Assembly (NCBI GenBank): GCA_900314935.1
Contig: OMXE01000009.1
Span: 91,399-155,398 of the forward strand
Origin: an uncultured Prevotella sp.
GTDB taxonomy: Bacteria; Bacteroidota; Bacteroidia; Bacteroidales; Bacteroidaceae
Reading direction: 5' to 3'
DNA: 64,000 nt
Of this stretch, positions 39,460 to 47,351 are shown piece by piece. Both the position numbers and the translations under genes were made by a program. Every line of letters starts with the position of its first letter. Positions within the stretch are counted from its first letter, which is position 1. The notes under the pieces are model-generated. The model searched no databases. It saw only the letters and a program-made list of their open reading frames with translations, and was not told the DNA's origin.

Positions 39460-41160
39460 TTAGAAGACCCCGTTGGTGTAGCCGAACCATTTCAATACGG
39501 TCTCACCCCAAAGGATGATCATGAGCCAGCTGATGAACATCATGGTGATGCCGAACTTAAACGTGTCGCTCCAGCTGTACTGGTTCGTTGTGTAGAGCAG
39601 GGCGGCAGGCTTGCTGTTGAAAGGCAGTACATAGACATGACCTACCAGCATGGCCACGGGGAAGGCCAGACTCATGATGGGATACCCGTTCTTCTGGGCC
39701 ACACCGATGGCAATGGGAACGAATATCAGTGTCAGCATGGTTTTCGACTGGAACACCAGGGAGAACAGCAGCATGCCGGCAGTCAGTATCAGGTAGAGTA
39801 CCCAGAAAGGTGTTTCCTGAGTGATGCCGATATTACTGAACAACGCATCGATGAGTGTTCCTGGAAGACCAGTAGCATCGAGTCCTGCTCCTAAGGTATA
39901 GGCACCGGCAGAGAAGAGCAGCAGATGCCAGGGAATATCCACATCATTCCATTTCACTACGCCGATACCCGGCAGTAGGGCAACAACGGCTCCCATGAAG
40001 GCCACGGCCGTCTGGTTGATTCCGTGCTGCTTGTCGGTTGCCCAAAGAATGAGAACAACCACGAAGATGGCCACCGACTTCCATTCCTCAGGTTTCATCT
40101 TACCCAATTTGTTCAGTTCCTCACGGAGTCGTTCCATACCACCGGCAATCTGCGGCACACGTTCCTCTTTCTTCAGCGGGAAGAAGATCTTCGTACCCAC
40201 AAACCATGCAATCAGAATCAGTAATACATTCATCGGGAAGGCTGCTTTGAACCAATCCTGATAACTGAAAGAGCCAATACCCAGGGCTCCTGCAATAAGT
40301 GATCCAGCCAGTAAGGTAGCTCCCGATCCCGTGAGGAAAGCGTTGGCACCTAAATTGATCTGGAAGAGGTTCTGCAGGATGAGGTTTCGTCCGAAATTGT
40401 TCCTGTGTTCCCCACCTGTGGCTCCATAGATGGCTGCCACCACCATGAAGATAGGTAATAAGATGGCCGCCTTGGCCGTTGTGGCAGAGATGAAAGCCGA
40501 CAAGACAAGGTTGATGATGATGAAACTGATCATGATGCCACCTGCATTCCGTCCGAACTTCAGGACGAACCACAGGGCAAAGCGTTTGGCCACTTGTGTC
40601 TTCACCAACATACTGGCCAGAATGAACGACAGGATATTCAGCCACATGACGGGATGTCCCAACTGGGCATAGGCCGTCTTGTCGGTCGTGATATTGGTCA
40701 GCACGATACCCAGGATAACCATCAGTGAGGTGAGGTAATTGGGTATAGCCTCGGTAATCCACAGGATGATGGCTGCCACGAAGATGGCCAGCATGGCATA
40801 GTTAATGCGGATGAACTTGTTATGGGCAGCATCCTCCACCTGTTCCTCAATCTGTGGAGTAACGGTCTTCTCAGTCTGATCTGCCGTTATCTGCTGCATA
40901 GCTGTTTCCGCCAGCTGGTCGTAGCGTTTTACGGCCGAAGAGGTGAGAGTAGTGGTCTCCTTATTGGTATCGATCCGGTTGACGAACGGGATGTCAACCA
41001 CCCAGTAGAGTAAGATGAATGCCAGGATAGCCAAGGGAGCCCCGATGCGCTGGAGTACCCGCTCGAATCCCGATTTCTTCATCTTCGGCAGTTTCTCGAT
41101 ACGGTAGTTGTTCATATCGAGCGGATCGAATGCCGGAGAAGGTTTGTTTTCGTTGTTCAT
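39460..41160 (-). CDS. DASS/SLC13 family anion:sodium symporter
   Basis: This polytopic protein of 566 residues (from ATG 41160) has about 12 membrane helices and belongs to the divalent anion:Na+ symporter family. Matching stretches: ITEAIPNYLTSLMVILGIV, FISATTAKAAILLPIFMV (SNT-like motif), LLLFSAGAYTLGAGL and LPFNSKPAALLYTTN. Between helices 1 and 2 is an unusual soluble insert of about 75 residues (NKETTTLTSSAVKRYDQL...QIEEQVEDAA). Substrates of the family are dicarboxylates, sulfate or phosphate; none can be chosen. The frame continues upstream to 41214 through a hairpin, so ATG 41160 is preferred. Confidence 0.88.
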   Translation of the reverse strand: MNNENKPSPAFDPLDMNNYRIEKLPKMKKSGFERVLQRIGAPLAILAFILLYWVVDIPFVNRIDTNKETTTLTSSAVKRYDQLAETAMQQITADQTEKTVTPQIEEQVEDAAHNKFIRINYAMLAIFVAAIILWITEAIPNYLTSLMVILGIVLTNITTDKTAYAQLGHPVMWLNILSFILASMLVKTQVAKRFALWFVLKFGRNAGGIMISFIIINLVLSAFISATTAKAAILLPIFMVVAAIYGATGGEHRNNFGRNLILQNLFQINLGANAFLTGSGATLLAGSLIAGALGIGSFSYQDWFKAAFPMNVLLILIAWFVGTKIFFPLKKEERVPQIAGGMERLREELNKLGKMKPEEWKSVAIFVVVLILWATDKQHGINQTAVAFMGAVVALLPGIGVVKWNDVDIPWHLLLFSAGAYTLGAGLDATGLPGTLIDALFSNIGITQETPFWVLYLILTAGMLLFSLVFQSKTMLTLIFVPIAIGVAQKNGYPIMSLAFPVAMLVGHVYVLPFNSKPAALLYTTNQYSWSDTFKFGITMMFISWLMIILWGETVLKWFGYTNGVF

Positions 41161-41223
41161 GATGTGTTGAAGGATTGAGAAGAGTGGCTCCCCAAAGGGA
41201 GCACACTCTGACATGAAGAAGGA

Positions 41224-41694
41224 TTACTTCCAGTTCTTATAGGGATTTTTCATGAGCATGGAGTTGTAGAAACGGACATCGCCCGTTACTTCCTCTCCCA
41301 GCCATGCAGGACGGTTGAACTGCGTATCCTCGTCGGGCAGCTCAATCTCTGCAACGGTCAGACCGTCGTTATCGCCGTAGAACTCATCCACCTCGAAGGT
41401 GAGGTCACCGTTCTTTACCAGATAGCGGGTCTTGTCGATGACACCCGGCTCGCAGATCTTCAGCAAGTCGCGCACCTCATCCACAGGAATCTCCTTTTCC
41501 CACTCGAAACGACTGGCACCACTCTCATTACCAATACCTTTGATGGTGATGAAACCCTTGTCGCCCTTTACCCTGACACGGACGGTGCGTTCAGGTACCG
41601 AACTCAGGTAACCCTGTGTGATACGCGTACTCTTGAAAGCTTCGCTCTTGAAGTCTCCTTTCACCAGAAACTTACGTTCTATTTCCTGTGCCAT
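41224..41694 (-). CDS. CYTH domain protein (triphosphatase-like)
   Basis: The 156-residue protein carries the CYTH signature EIERKFLV at the N-terminus (ExExK motif), then RVRVKGDKGFITIKG, DKTRYLV, FEVDEFYG and VAEIELPDED, the charged strands lining the tunnel. CYTH enzymes hydrolyse triphosphates (tripolyphosphate, thiamine-PPP) or act as class IV adenylate cyclases; the short length fits a triphosphatase. It lies 4 bp downstream of another gene whose product may be a divergent CYTH-like protein. Confidence 0.9.
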   Translation of the reverse strand: MAQEIERKFLVKGDFKSEAFKSTRITQGYLSSVPERTVRVRVKGDKGFITIKGIGNESGASRFEWEKEIPVDEVRDLLKICEPGVIDKTRYLVKNGDLTFEVDEFYGDNDGLTVAEIELPDEDTQFNRPAWLGEEVTGDVRFYNSMLMKNPYKNWK

Positions 41695-41698
41695 AATC

Positions 41699-42343
41699 TT
41701 AGTTTGCTAAAGGTTTATTGATCATACCAATCACTCTCTTGATGGCCTGCAGGTAGTTGATGTTCTCCACACCCTCAAGACCCACATCAGCGATGGTCTT
41801 CTTGATATCCTCAATCTCCGTGGATTCAGAGTTGATGGTCTTTACCAAAGCCCCGTTGATATATACATCACCTGTTTCACAGATGGTATCGTTCACCATG
41901 TAGCCAAAGCGTACCTTCTCCACCTTCACAGCCTGGAGGTCAGGATGCTCGTTGATCATGGCGAGGAACTCCTCCAACGTGTAGGTCGGCTTGTCGAGCT
42001 TAGGCATTCCTTCCACCTTGAAGGCAGGGAAGACATCATTCTCAAGCACCTCCTTGGCGATGGGGAACTCACCCTTCATCAGCGGGTTCCACTGTTCCAG
42101 TCCGTCAACACTCTGCACGAAGGTCTTGATGTCCATCTTTCCGTCGCGGATCTTCGTGTTGTTCACGTCGTTGGTGCGACTGACGATATAGGTTTCTGTA
42201 CTATGTCGCTCCCATACTTTCTCGGGAACAGGTGTGCTCAGACGGGCCATTCGCTTTGCTGCATCACAGAAGCAGCGACCAAAGCTGCGGAACTCAAAGC
42301 GTGGCTTTGAGATTTCTCCGATTTTCATTTTCTCTTTTTCCAT
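41699..42343 (-). CDS. Hypothetical protein, possible divergent CYTH-like fold
   Basis: This 214-residue soluble protein has no clear family. Its start, PRFEFRSFGRCF, then ETYIVSRTNDVNNTKIRDGKMDIKTFV, and a late strand pair with VEKVRFGYMV and KTINSESTEIED, recall the strand order of CYTH domains (a leading acidic/basic strand, KxRDGK, a terminal E-x-E). The ExExK signature is not intact. Its tight 4-bp spacing to a true CYTH gene suggests a linked function. Treat the fold as a guess. Confidence 0.6.
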   Translation of the reverse strand: MEKEKMKIGEISKPRFEFRSFGRCFCDAAKRMARLSTPVPEKVWERHSTETYIVSRTNDVNNTKIRDGKMDIKTFVQSVDGLEQWNPLMKGEFPIAKEVLENDVFPAFKVEGMPKLDKPTYTLEEFLAMINEHPDLQAVKVEKVRFGYMVNDTICETGDVYINGALVKTINSESTEIEDIKKTIADVGLEGVENINYLQAIKRVIGMINKPLAN

Positions 42344-42408
42344 TATTGATAACTGATCGTTTAAATAATTATTGTTAGGAATGTATGATTATTTCTCATC
42401 TTTCATCT

Positions 42409-43248
42409 TCACTGCACCACCGTCTCATCCTCGGTGCCGGTTGTGGCATTCAAGTCACCGCAGGTAGGATCTGTTACCACCCACTTACCTGTTCCGTCGG
42501 GAACACGACTCCAGGAACCTGATACCTTATCCAGTGACTGGTTACCCCAGCCCGTATCTTCTTCACCACGCTGGAATACATCCAGAGGCTTGCCATCAGG
42601 ATCAAAGAGTTCCACCAATACCGACTTCTTGTTCGAGAAACCGCTTGAGAAGCCACGTTCCGTGGTACCCTTGGCACCAATGATGGCCCAGCAGCCATGA
42701 GCAGGAATCACCTCACCTTCGATACCCATCCAAGTATCCTTACCGTCTTTCTTCAGGGAAACCCCTTTGAGCTTGATGGGGAAGTCGCCCATGTTATACA
42801 GCTCAATGAACTTACCCTCATCAGTATCAGCAGCACCGAAGAGCTCATTCAAGCGCAGCTTGGTAAAGTCGGTTGGGGGATCACCTACCTGGTATTCGCG
42901 TTCAGGAGAATCAGTAGAGAAGCCAGCCTCGTTGACCACCGTCACGAAGTATTTCACCTTGGTGCCGTCTTCCTGAGCAGGAATCACACCCGTGAAAGTG
43001 TTTCCGTTTCCGCTCATGGCCACCTCGTTGTAGCCTCCACCGTTGATGCTATATGACAGTGTGGCGGTGCGAACAGCCTGCAGACCAGAGACCACAGCGG
43101 TAACGGTCACATTGTCGGTAGATGTAGGAGCAGCGATGCTTGACGCCACCGAGTCGATGCTTGACGGTCCTTCATAGACTTCGTCTTCCATACATGCAGC
43201 CATCAATGCCATGACGGTCAGCATGAATAAATATTTCATTGTCTTCAT
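42409..43248 (-). CDS. Lipoprotein with Ig-like and lamin-tail domains
   Basis: The 279-residue protein has a lipoprotein signal (YLFMLTVMALMAAC), an Ig-like domain (about 35-125; TVTAVVSGLQAVRTATLSYS, EDGTKVKYFVTVVNEAG), and a C-terminal lamin-tail domain (about 130-270; LRLNELFGAADTDEGKFIELYNMGDFPIKLKG). Bacterial lamin-tail domains occur on surface and secreted nucleases and phosphatases and are thought to mediate binding. It follows the OprO/P porin gene by 44 bp and likely shares its transcript. ATG 43248 is used; the frame extends to a TTG. Confidence 0.82.
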   Translation of the reverse strand: MKTMKYLFMLTVMALMAACMEDEVYEGPSSIDSVASSIAAPTSTDNVTVTAVVSGLQAVRTATLSYSINGGGYNEVAMSGNGNTFTGVIPAQEDGTKVKYFVTVVNEAGFSTDSPEREYQVGDPPTDFTKLRLNELFGAADTDEGKFIELYNMGDFPIKLKGVSLKKDGKDTWMGIEGEVIPAHGCWAIIGAKGTTERGFSSGFSNKKSVLVELFDPDGKPLDVFQRGEEDTGWGNQSLDKVSGSWSRVPDGTGKWVVTDPTCGDLNATTGTEDETVVQ

Positions 43249-43292
43249 CGTTCTATATTTTTGAAGGTTCAATAATATGATTACTTATGACT

Positions 43293-44654
43293 TTAGAAGT
43301 CAACCTCGAAACGAACGGCAATACTATTATAGCTCACGCCGCCCTTACCTTTCGGCTCAACCGCTTTGGTGAAGTCGGCTGTAGGCTTACCAGTAGCGTC
43401 ATGACCGATAACCAGTTTACCCTTACCGTTAGCATAGCGGTCGTTGCAGGAATACATGTAGTTGATGGCCATCTTGATAGAGTTGCCCAGGTAGAAGTTC
43501 AGACCAGCGGTGTAGTTTTCGCCCGATCCGCCATATACATCGCGGTGGTTCAGGTCGAGATAGTCGTAGCGTAGGTTCAGCTCCACGTCACCCCATTTCT
43601 TTCCCGGAGCGATAGAGGTGAACTCACCCTCAGCAACGTTGAAGTGCTGACGACCGCCGAAGAGGGCGTAACCCAGCTGAACGTAGTAGCCACCGAAGTT
43701 ATAGCCTTCGCCAGGAACAGATACATGCGTACCAATCCATTCCGACTGCAGCTTCAAACCATTCCAGTATGCAGCAGCCTCTGCTCCATACAGCCAGTTG
43801 TGGTGAACGTTTGGAATCACGTCAGTATCGATGTACTTCTTACGGTTGATGCTCGTTGAGTTACGGGTGCTGAAGCGCATACCGCCGTAATCAGACGTGC
43901 TCACATCGGTCTTGGGCGTACGGTACGAAGCCTTGGCACCCAGGTAGAATCCCATCTTACGGTCTTGGGTATAAGGCATCCAGCCTACCTTCGAGGTGAG
44001 CGAATAACCCTGACTGCGCCCGAAGTCCTTATTATTGTCCTGTACATATCCAGCCTCTTCCGATCCTGCAATCTCCTGGAAGAAGGCTCCGAATGAGGCC
44101 CTGAAGTGGTCGCGCAGGTAGGCAGCCTGGAAGCCCAGATGACGGGAAGGAGCGAGCGCCTGCGTAACCATTGGTCTTTCAATCAGCTGCAGATAGCGGG
44201 AAGAAGTGGTGCGTTCCATGGAGAAGTCCTCCTTGAAGTTACCCGCCTTGAATTCCATGTTCTTCACACCATCGTATTCCACGATAGCATCTTTCAGTTC
44301 AAAGAGTCCGTCGGCCATGTCCATATCCACCTCACCATACCAGTCTTTACCAAGCTGTGCTTTCACGGCGAAACGTGCACGGCGGATAGAAATGCCATTA
44401 CCAATCCTGTCATAGTCGGAGCCTACTCCCCAGAAGGTGGCTCCGTCAACCATTACGCGGTTGTCCATCCAGAGTTTGTAACTTTGGTCATCTGATTCCA
44501 GTACCAGGATATTGTTACGTGCCTCGGCATGTAACTCCTTCCTGTCAACAGCCACGCCATACTGGTTGTAGCGGACTTCCTCGTTTTCCTGAGCCATTGC
44601 ACTGCTGCTAATCAGCAGGAAAGCTCCTAAGGTAAGAATTGCTGTTTTTTTCAT
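43293..44654 (-). CDS. OprO/OprP-type (phosphate-selective) porin
   Basis: The 453-residue protein has a signal peptide (AILTLGAFLLISSSAMAQ) and a beta-barrel pattern ending in an aromatic terminal residue (VRFEVDF). The N-terminal region GNGISIRRARFAVKAQLGKDWYGEVDMDMA and NMEFKAGNFKEDFSMERTTSSRY are hallmarks of the OprO/P family. Whether it selects phosphate is not proven, but it sits beside a DUF47 protein and a Pit-like regulator, which supports a phosphate role. The lamin-tail lipoprotein gene follows. Confidence 0.88.
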   Translation of the reverse strand: MKKTAILTLGAFLLISSSAMAQENEEVRYNQYGVAVDRKELHAEARNNILVLESDDQSYKLWMDNRVMVDGATFWGVGSDYDRIGNGISIRRARFAVKAQLGKDWYGEVDMDMADGLFELKDAIVEYDGVKNMEFKAGNFKEDFSMERTTSSRYLQLIERPMVTQALAPSRHLGFQAAYLRDHFRASFGAFFQEIAGSEEAGYVQDNNKDFGRSQGYSLTSKVGWMPYTQDRKMGFYLGAKASYRTPKTDVSTSDYGGMRFSTRNSTSINRKKYIDTDVIPNVHHNWLYGAEAAAYWNGLKLQSEWIGTHVSVPGEGYNFGGYYVQLGYALFGGRQHFNVAEGEFTSIAPGKKWGDVELNLRYDYLDLNHRDVYGGSGENYTAGLNFYLGNSIKMAINYMYSCNDRYANGKGKLVIGHDATGKPTADFTKAVEPKGKGGVSYNSIAVRFEVDF

Positions 44655-44709
44655 AATTGTTGTTGATTAATAATACATATGTTAGTAATAATATTCATAC
44701 ACTTTGTAA

Positions 44710-46278
44710 CTACAGTAGTTGCAGGTAGTTCACCAGATTCTCGCTGCGGTCAAGACGTAGTTTCTTACGTAACCGGTAGCGGTTAATCTCCACGCTCTTC
44801 GTCTCCAGGTTCACCATATTGGCTATTTCCTTACTGGAGAACCCCAAGCGTAACAGGATAGCCAACCGACACTCGCGTTTGGTAAGGTTAGGACAGCGCA
44901 TCTGCAACCGGCACACAAAGTCATGGTGCATCTTTTCCACTTGCTGATAGATCTTTTCCATCTCAGGCGGATAACGGAGCGTTTCCTGCAGATCCCTGTC
45001 GATCTCGACAAGCGAACGCCGTATATTCTCTGTGTCCGTGTTCTGAGCCAGTTCCCGCAGTTGTTCTCCCACACCAGTCATGTATTCCCTTTGCTGTCTC
45101 ACAAATAAGGAAAGATCGATGATCTCCCGGTGCTTGAAGTCGATTTCCCGCGACATACTGTCAAACTGAGAGGTGACCGCCATCACATCGAGTCGGTTGA
45201 TTTCGTTACTCACCTCATCCCGATGCTTCAGCTCATCATTCAGCATTCTACTGAACAGCTTCCCTTTCTTGTACTGCGTATAGGATAGTCTGACCAGCAG
45301 ACATACTAATATCACAAACAGTACCAGTACCCAGAAGAAGTAAGGACGGTTATACAGCCACTGCATGATGACACAGATGAGGAACGACAGCATAGGCGTA
45401 GCCACAGCGATGATCACTATGTTGAGCAGACGTTTCATCTCCCCTTCACGCTCCAGAACAAAGGTATTCCCTTCCTTCAGCAGGTTGGCCGATACGATGA
45501 CAGAGGGTAACGGAGTGATGAGAACCGGTAAAACGATGTTGAACAGCATCAACGACAGCGTCTGTCCGTAGAGCGAAGCCAGTTGCTCGGGCATCCTCCC
45601 GTTTCTGGGGCGCTGGTATACGTGGATGATGACAGGACTGAGGCACATCACGATCATGATGGCCACCAGTATCCATAGAGTCCAGTTGGAAAGACCGCTA
45701 TGATATATATAAAGAGGTGAAATCAGTGAATTGATCAGTAACGCATAGTTACATGTCAGAGCAATACCACAGAGCACCACACCGATATAGGCCAGCCATT
45801 TGATGTACAACTGCTTGGTAAGCAGGTGCATGGCTTTCTCTTCGATATGACGGCGGATGAACAGGTGGGTTAGCAGAGAGCATGCAATGCTGATGATAGG
45901 GGCGATAACCACTGAAAGGAGCACCACCATCCATAATACCGTACTGACGGCATTGTCTCTCATGACCGATAGGGCGAGCAGGGCTCCCCAGAAGGCCGTG
46001 ACCGTGGAGAAATGCGTGTTCACGGTCGAAAGGATGACGATGGTGAGTACGATGGATACAGCAGCCACCACCACCTCATCGGTTGAATGGAGGAAGCTGC
46101 TGTTTTCATGTAAGATGATCAATCCCATACCGACAGTCATGGATATGAGCAAGCAAACCAGGAAAGGCCAGATTCCCAGGACATCCGCCACGTGGATATC
46201 CGAGTAGCTGTAGGCCATTTCTTTCCATCCGAAGCAGATGCCTATCAACATGATCAATATGATGGATACTGTCAGCAT
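44710..46278 (-). CDS. Pit-like membrane protein fused to a LuxR-type HTH
   Basis: The 522-residue protein has about nine membrane helices (1-345), a coiled coil (about 350-450; FDSMSREIDFKHREIIDLSLFVRQQREYM region) and a C-terminal LuxR/GerE HTH (about 460-515; LTKRECRLAILLRLGFSSKEIANMV). The membrane part has the look of a degenerate Pit phosphate transporter: a buried SVNTH-like THFSTVTAFWGALLAL, a LFIRRHIEEKA loop, and a closing SFLICVIMQWL, but the ion-binding GxNDA motif of true Pit proteins is missing. It is flanked by a DUF47/PhoU-like gene (the usual Pit partner) and an OprO/P porin gene. A membrane-bound, phosphate-sensing transcription factor is inferred, not shown. Confidence 0.7.
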   Translation of the reverse strand: MLTVSIILIMLIGICFGWKEMAYSYSDIHVADVLGIWPFLVCLLISMTVGMGLIILHENSSFLHSTDEVVVAAVSIVLTIVILSTVNTHFSTVTAFWGALLALSVMRDNAVSTVLWMVVLLSVVIAPIISIACSLLTHLFIRRHIEEKAMHLLTKQLYIKWLAYIGVVLCGIALTCNYALLINSLISPLYIYHSGLSNWTLWILVAIMIVMCLSPVIIHVYQRPRNGRMPEQLASLYGQTLSLMLFNIVLPVLITPLPSVIVSANLLKEGNTFVLEREGEMKRLLNIVIIAVATPMLSFLICVIMQWLYNRPYFFWVLVLFVILVCLLVRLSYTQYKKGKLFSRMLNDELKHRDEVSNEINRLDVMAVTSQFDSMSREIDFKHREIIDLSLFVRQQREYMTGVGEQLRELAQNTDTENIRRSLVEIDRDLQETLRYPPEMEKIYQQVEKMHHDFVCRLQMRCPNLTKRECRLAILLRLGFSSKEIANMVNLETKSVEINRYRLRKKLRLDRSENLVNYLQLL

Positions 46279-46329
46279 GGGTGATCAACTATCAGAGTAA
46301 TAAATAAAAACTATAGTGTTAGAAAGTAG

Positions 46330-46977
46330 TCAAAACCGTTGTTTCACAGCCAGCACCGATAGCAGGTCGGCTGCTTTCATAGCCTCCTCGGCTATCTGTT
46401 CCACGTGAAGGGTGAAGTAGCGCAGGTGGATCTTCTGACTCAGTTTGAAGTTATCCATCTCATGGAACACCTTCCGCTTGATGGCCTGAGCCAGCTTGTC
46501 GGCCTCCTTCTCGTAGTAATAGATGCGGTGAATCTTTTCCTGCAGCAGCTGAGGCGAGCGGAAGTTGTCCCTGATGGCTTGTGCGGTAGTCTCGACAGAC
46601 AGCGAGGCCAGCTCCACCAGTTTCAGGAATTCCACGTTCAGTTCAGAGGGGAAGAACGGTATTTCTATCTCGTATTGCACGAGGTTCTTGTACAATTGAC
46701 CGACAATCATGTCCATGTGTTCCAGCAGTTGCAGGATGTCCACCCGATTCTCGGATACGAGCGTGTAAGAATAGAGACTATTCTCAATGCTACGGCGCAG
46801 GTCGGTGGTATTCTCCCTGATGGTCATCACGGCTTGGATATTGTCGGTAAAAGCTTGGGAGTTCCCTTCCAGGTAATTTCTTATACCATTTTTATATAGC
46901 AGAACGCACTCGTCCATCTTGTCGATGAACTGGTCGAGGTCGGCTATAATCTGATTCACTTTGTTGCGTCCAAACAT
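46330..46977 (-). CDS. DUF47 (PhoU-like) protein
   Basis: This 215-residue, all-helical cytosolic protein fits the DUF47/Pit-accessory family: NQIIADLDQFIDKMDECVLLYKNG at the N-terminus, LLEHMDMIVGQLYKNLVQYEIEIP, KIHRIYYYEKEADKLAQAIKRKVF with the acidic metal-binding positions, and VEQIAEEAMKAADLLSVLAVK at the end. Such proteins control or couple to Pit transporters. Here it lies 51 bp upstream of a Pit-like protein with an HTH. It is the first gene of the minus-strand group, with a promoter at 47007-47014. Confidence 0.88.
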   Translation of the reverse strand: MFGRNKVNQIIADLDQFIDKMDECVLLYKNGIRNYLEGNSQAFTDNIQAVMTIRENTTDLRRSIENSLYSYTLVSENRVDILQLLEHMDMIVGQLYKNLVQYEIEIPFFPSELNVEFLKLVELASLSVETTAQAIRDNFRSPQLLQEKIHRIYYYEKEADKLAQAIKRKVFHEMDNFKLSQKIHLRYFTLHVEQIAEEAMKAADLLSVLAVKQRF

Positions 46978-47006
46978 AATACAAAACAGGTTGAGGTTTA
47001 CGACGA

Positions 47007-47014
47007 CAAAGATA
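47007..47014 (-). promoter_or_regulatory. -7 promoter element of the DUF47 operon
   Basis: The reverse strand reads TATCTTTG, 29 nt upstream of the ATG at 46977. It is divergent from guaA. Confidence 0.6.
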
Positions 47015-47288
47015 GTGATTTATTTTCAATCTACAAAACATCATATAGAGTTTTTGATACGACGATGTTGGGGTTGTGAAATTTGTATAATGTTGGCTAA
47101 ATATTTGATAAATAGAATAATAGAACTTTTGCACTAACTTTACACTTAGGGGGTGAATATAGTACATGTAGAGTTTTTGTATAATTATTATTACGCTTTG
47201 TAGAGTATTGTTATGCTCTTGTTATAGGCTCATCCGTCGAATCGCATAACTTAGCATGTGGTGGTTTTTAAAATTAGTATTCTACCGA

Positions 47289-47320
47289 TTTGGACAATTG
47301 ACGGATTTTGCCTACCTTTG
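47289..47320 (+). promoter_or_regulatory. Promoter of guaA
   Basis: -33 TTTG (47289-47292), 20 bp spacer, -7 TACCTTTG (47313-47320). The guaA ATG at 47352 is 31 nt downstream, so the longer open frame from 47256 is not translated. Confidence 0.65.
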
Positions 47321-47351
47321 CACCAAGATTACAAACACATTATTATATTAT

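Larger units (their letters stand above)
46978..47351. other. 370-bp divergent intergenic region
   Basis: It holds the DUF47 and guaA promoters at opposite ends. The AT-rich middle (about 47020-47280) contains no gene that I can support and no clear hairpin. Confidence 0.5.

Noticed and set aside
40121-40762. 213-codon frame overlapping the DASS transporter gene
   Set aside because: Same strand, shifted frame, within a clearly coding membrane-protein gene; composition rich in His, Gly and Arg.
47256-47351. Upstream start of guaA
   Set aside because: It includes the promoter; the canonical [13 protein letters not shown] start is at 47352.
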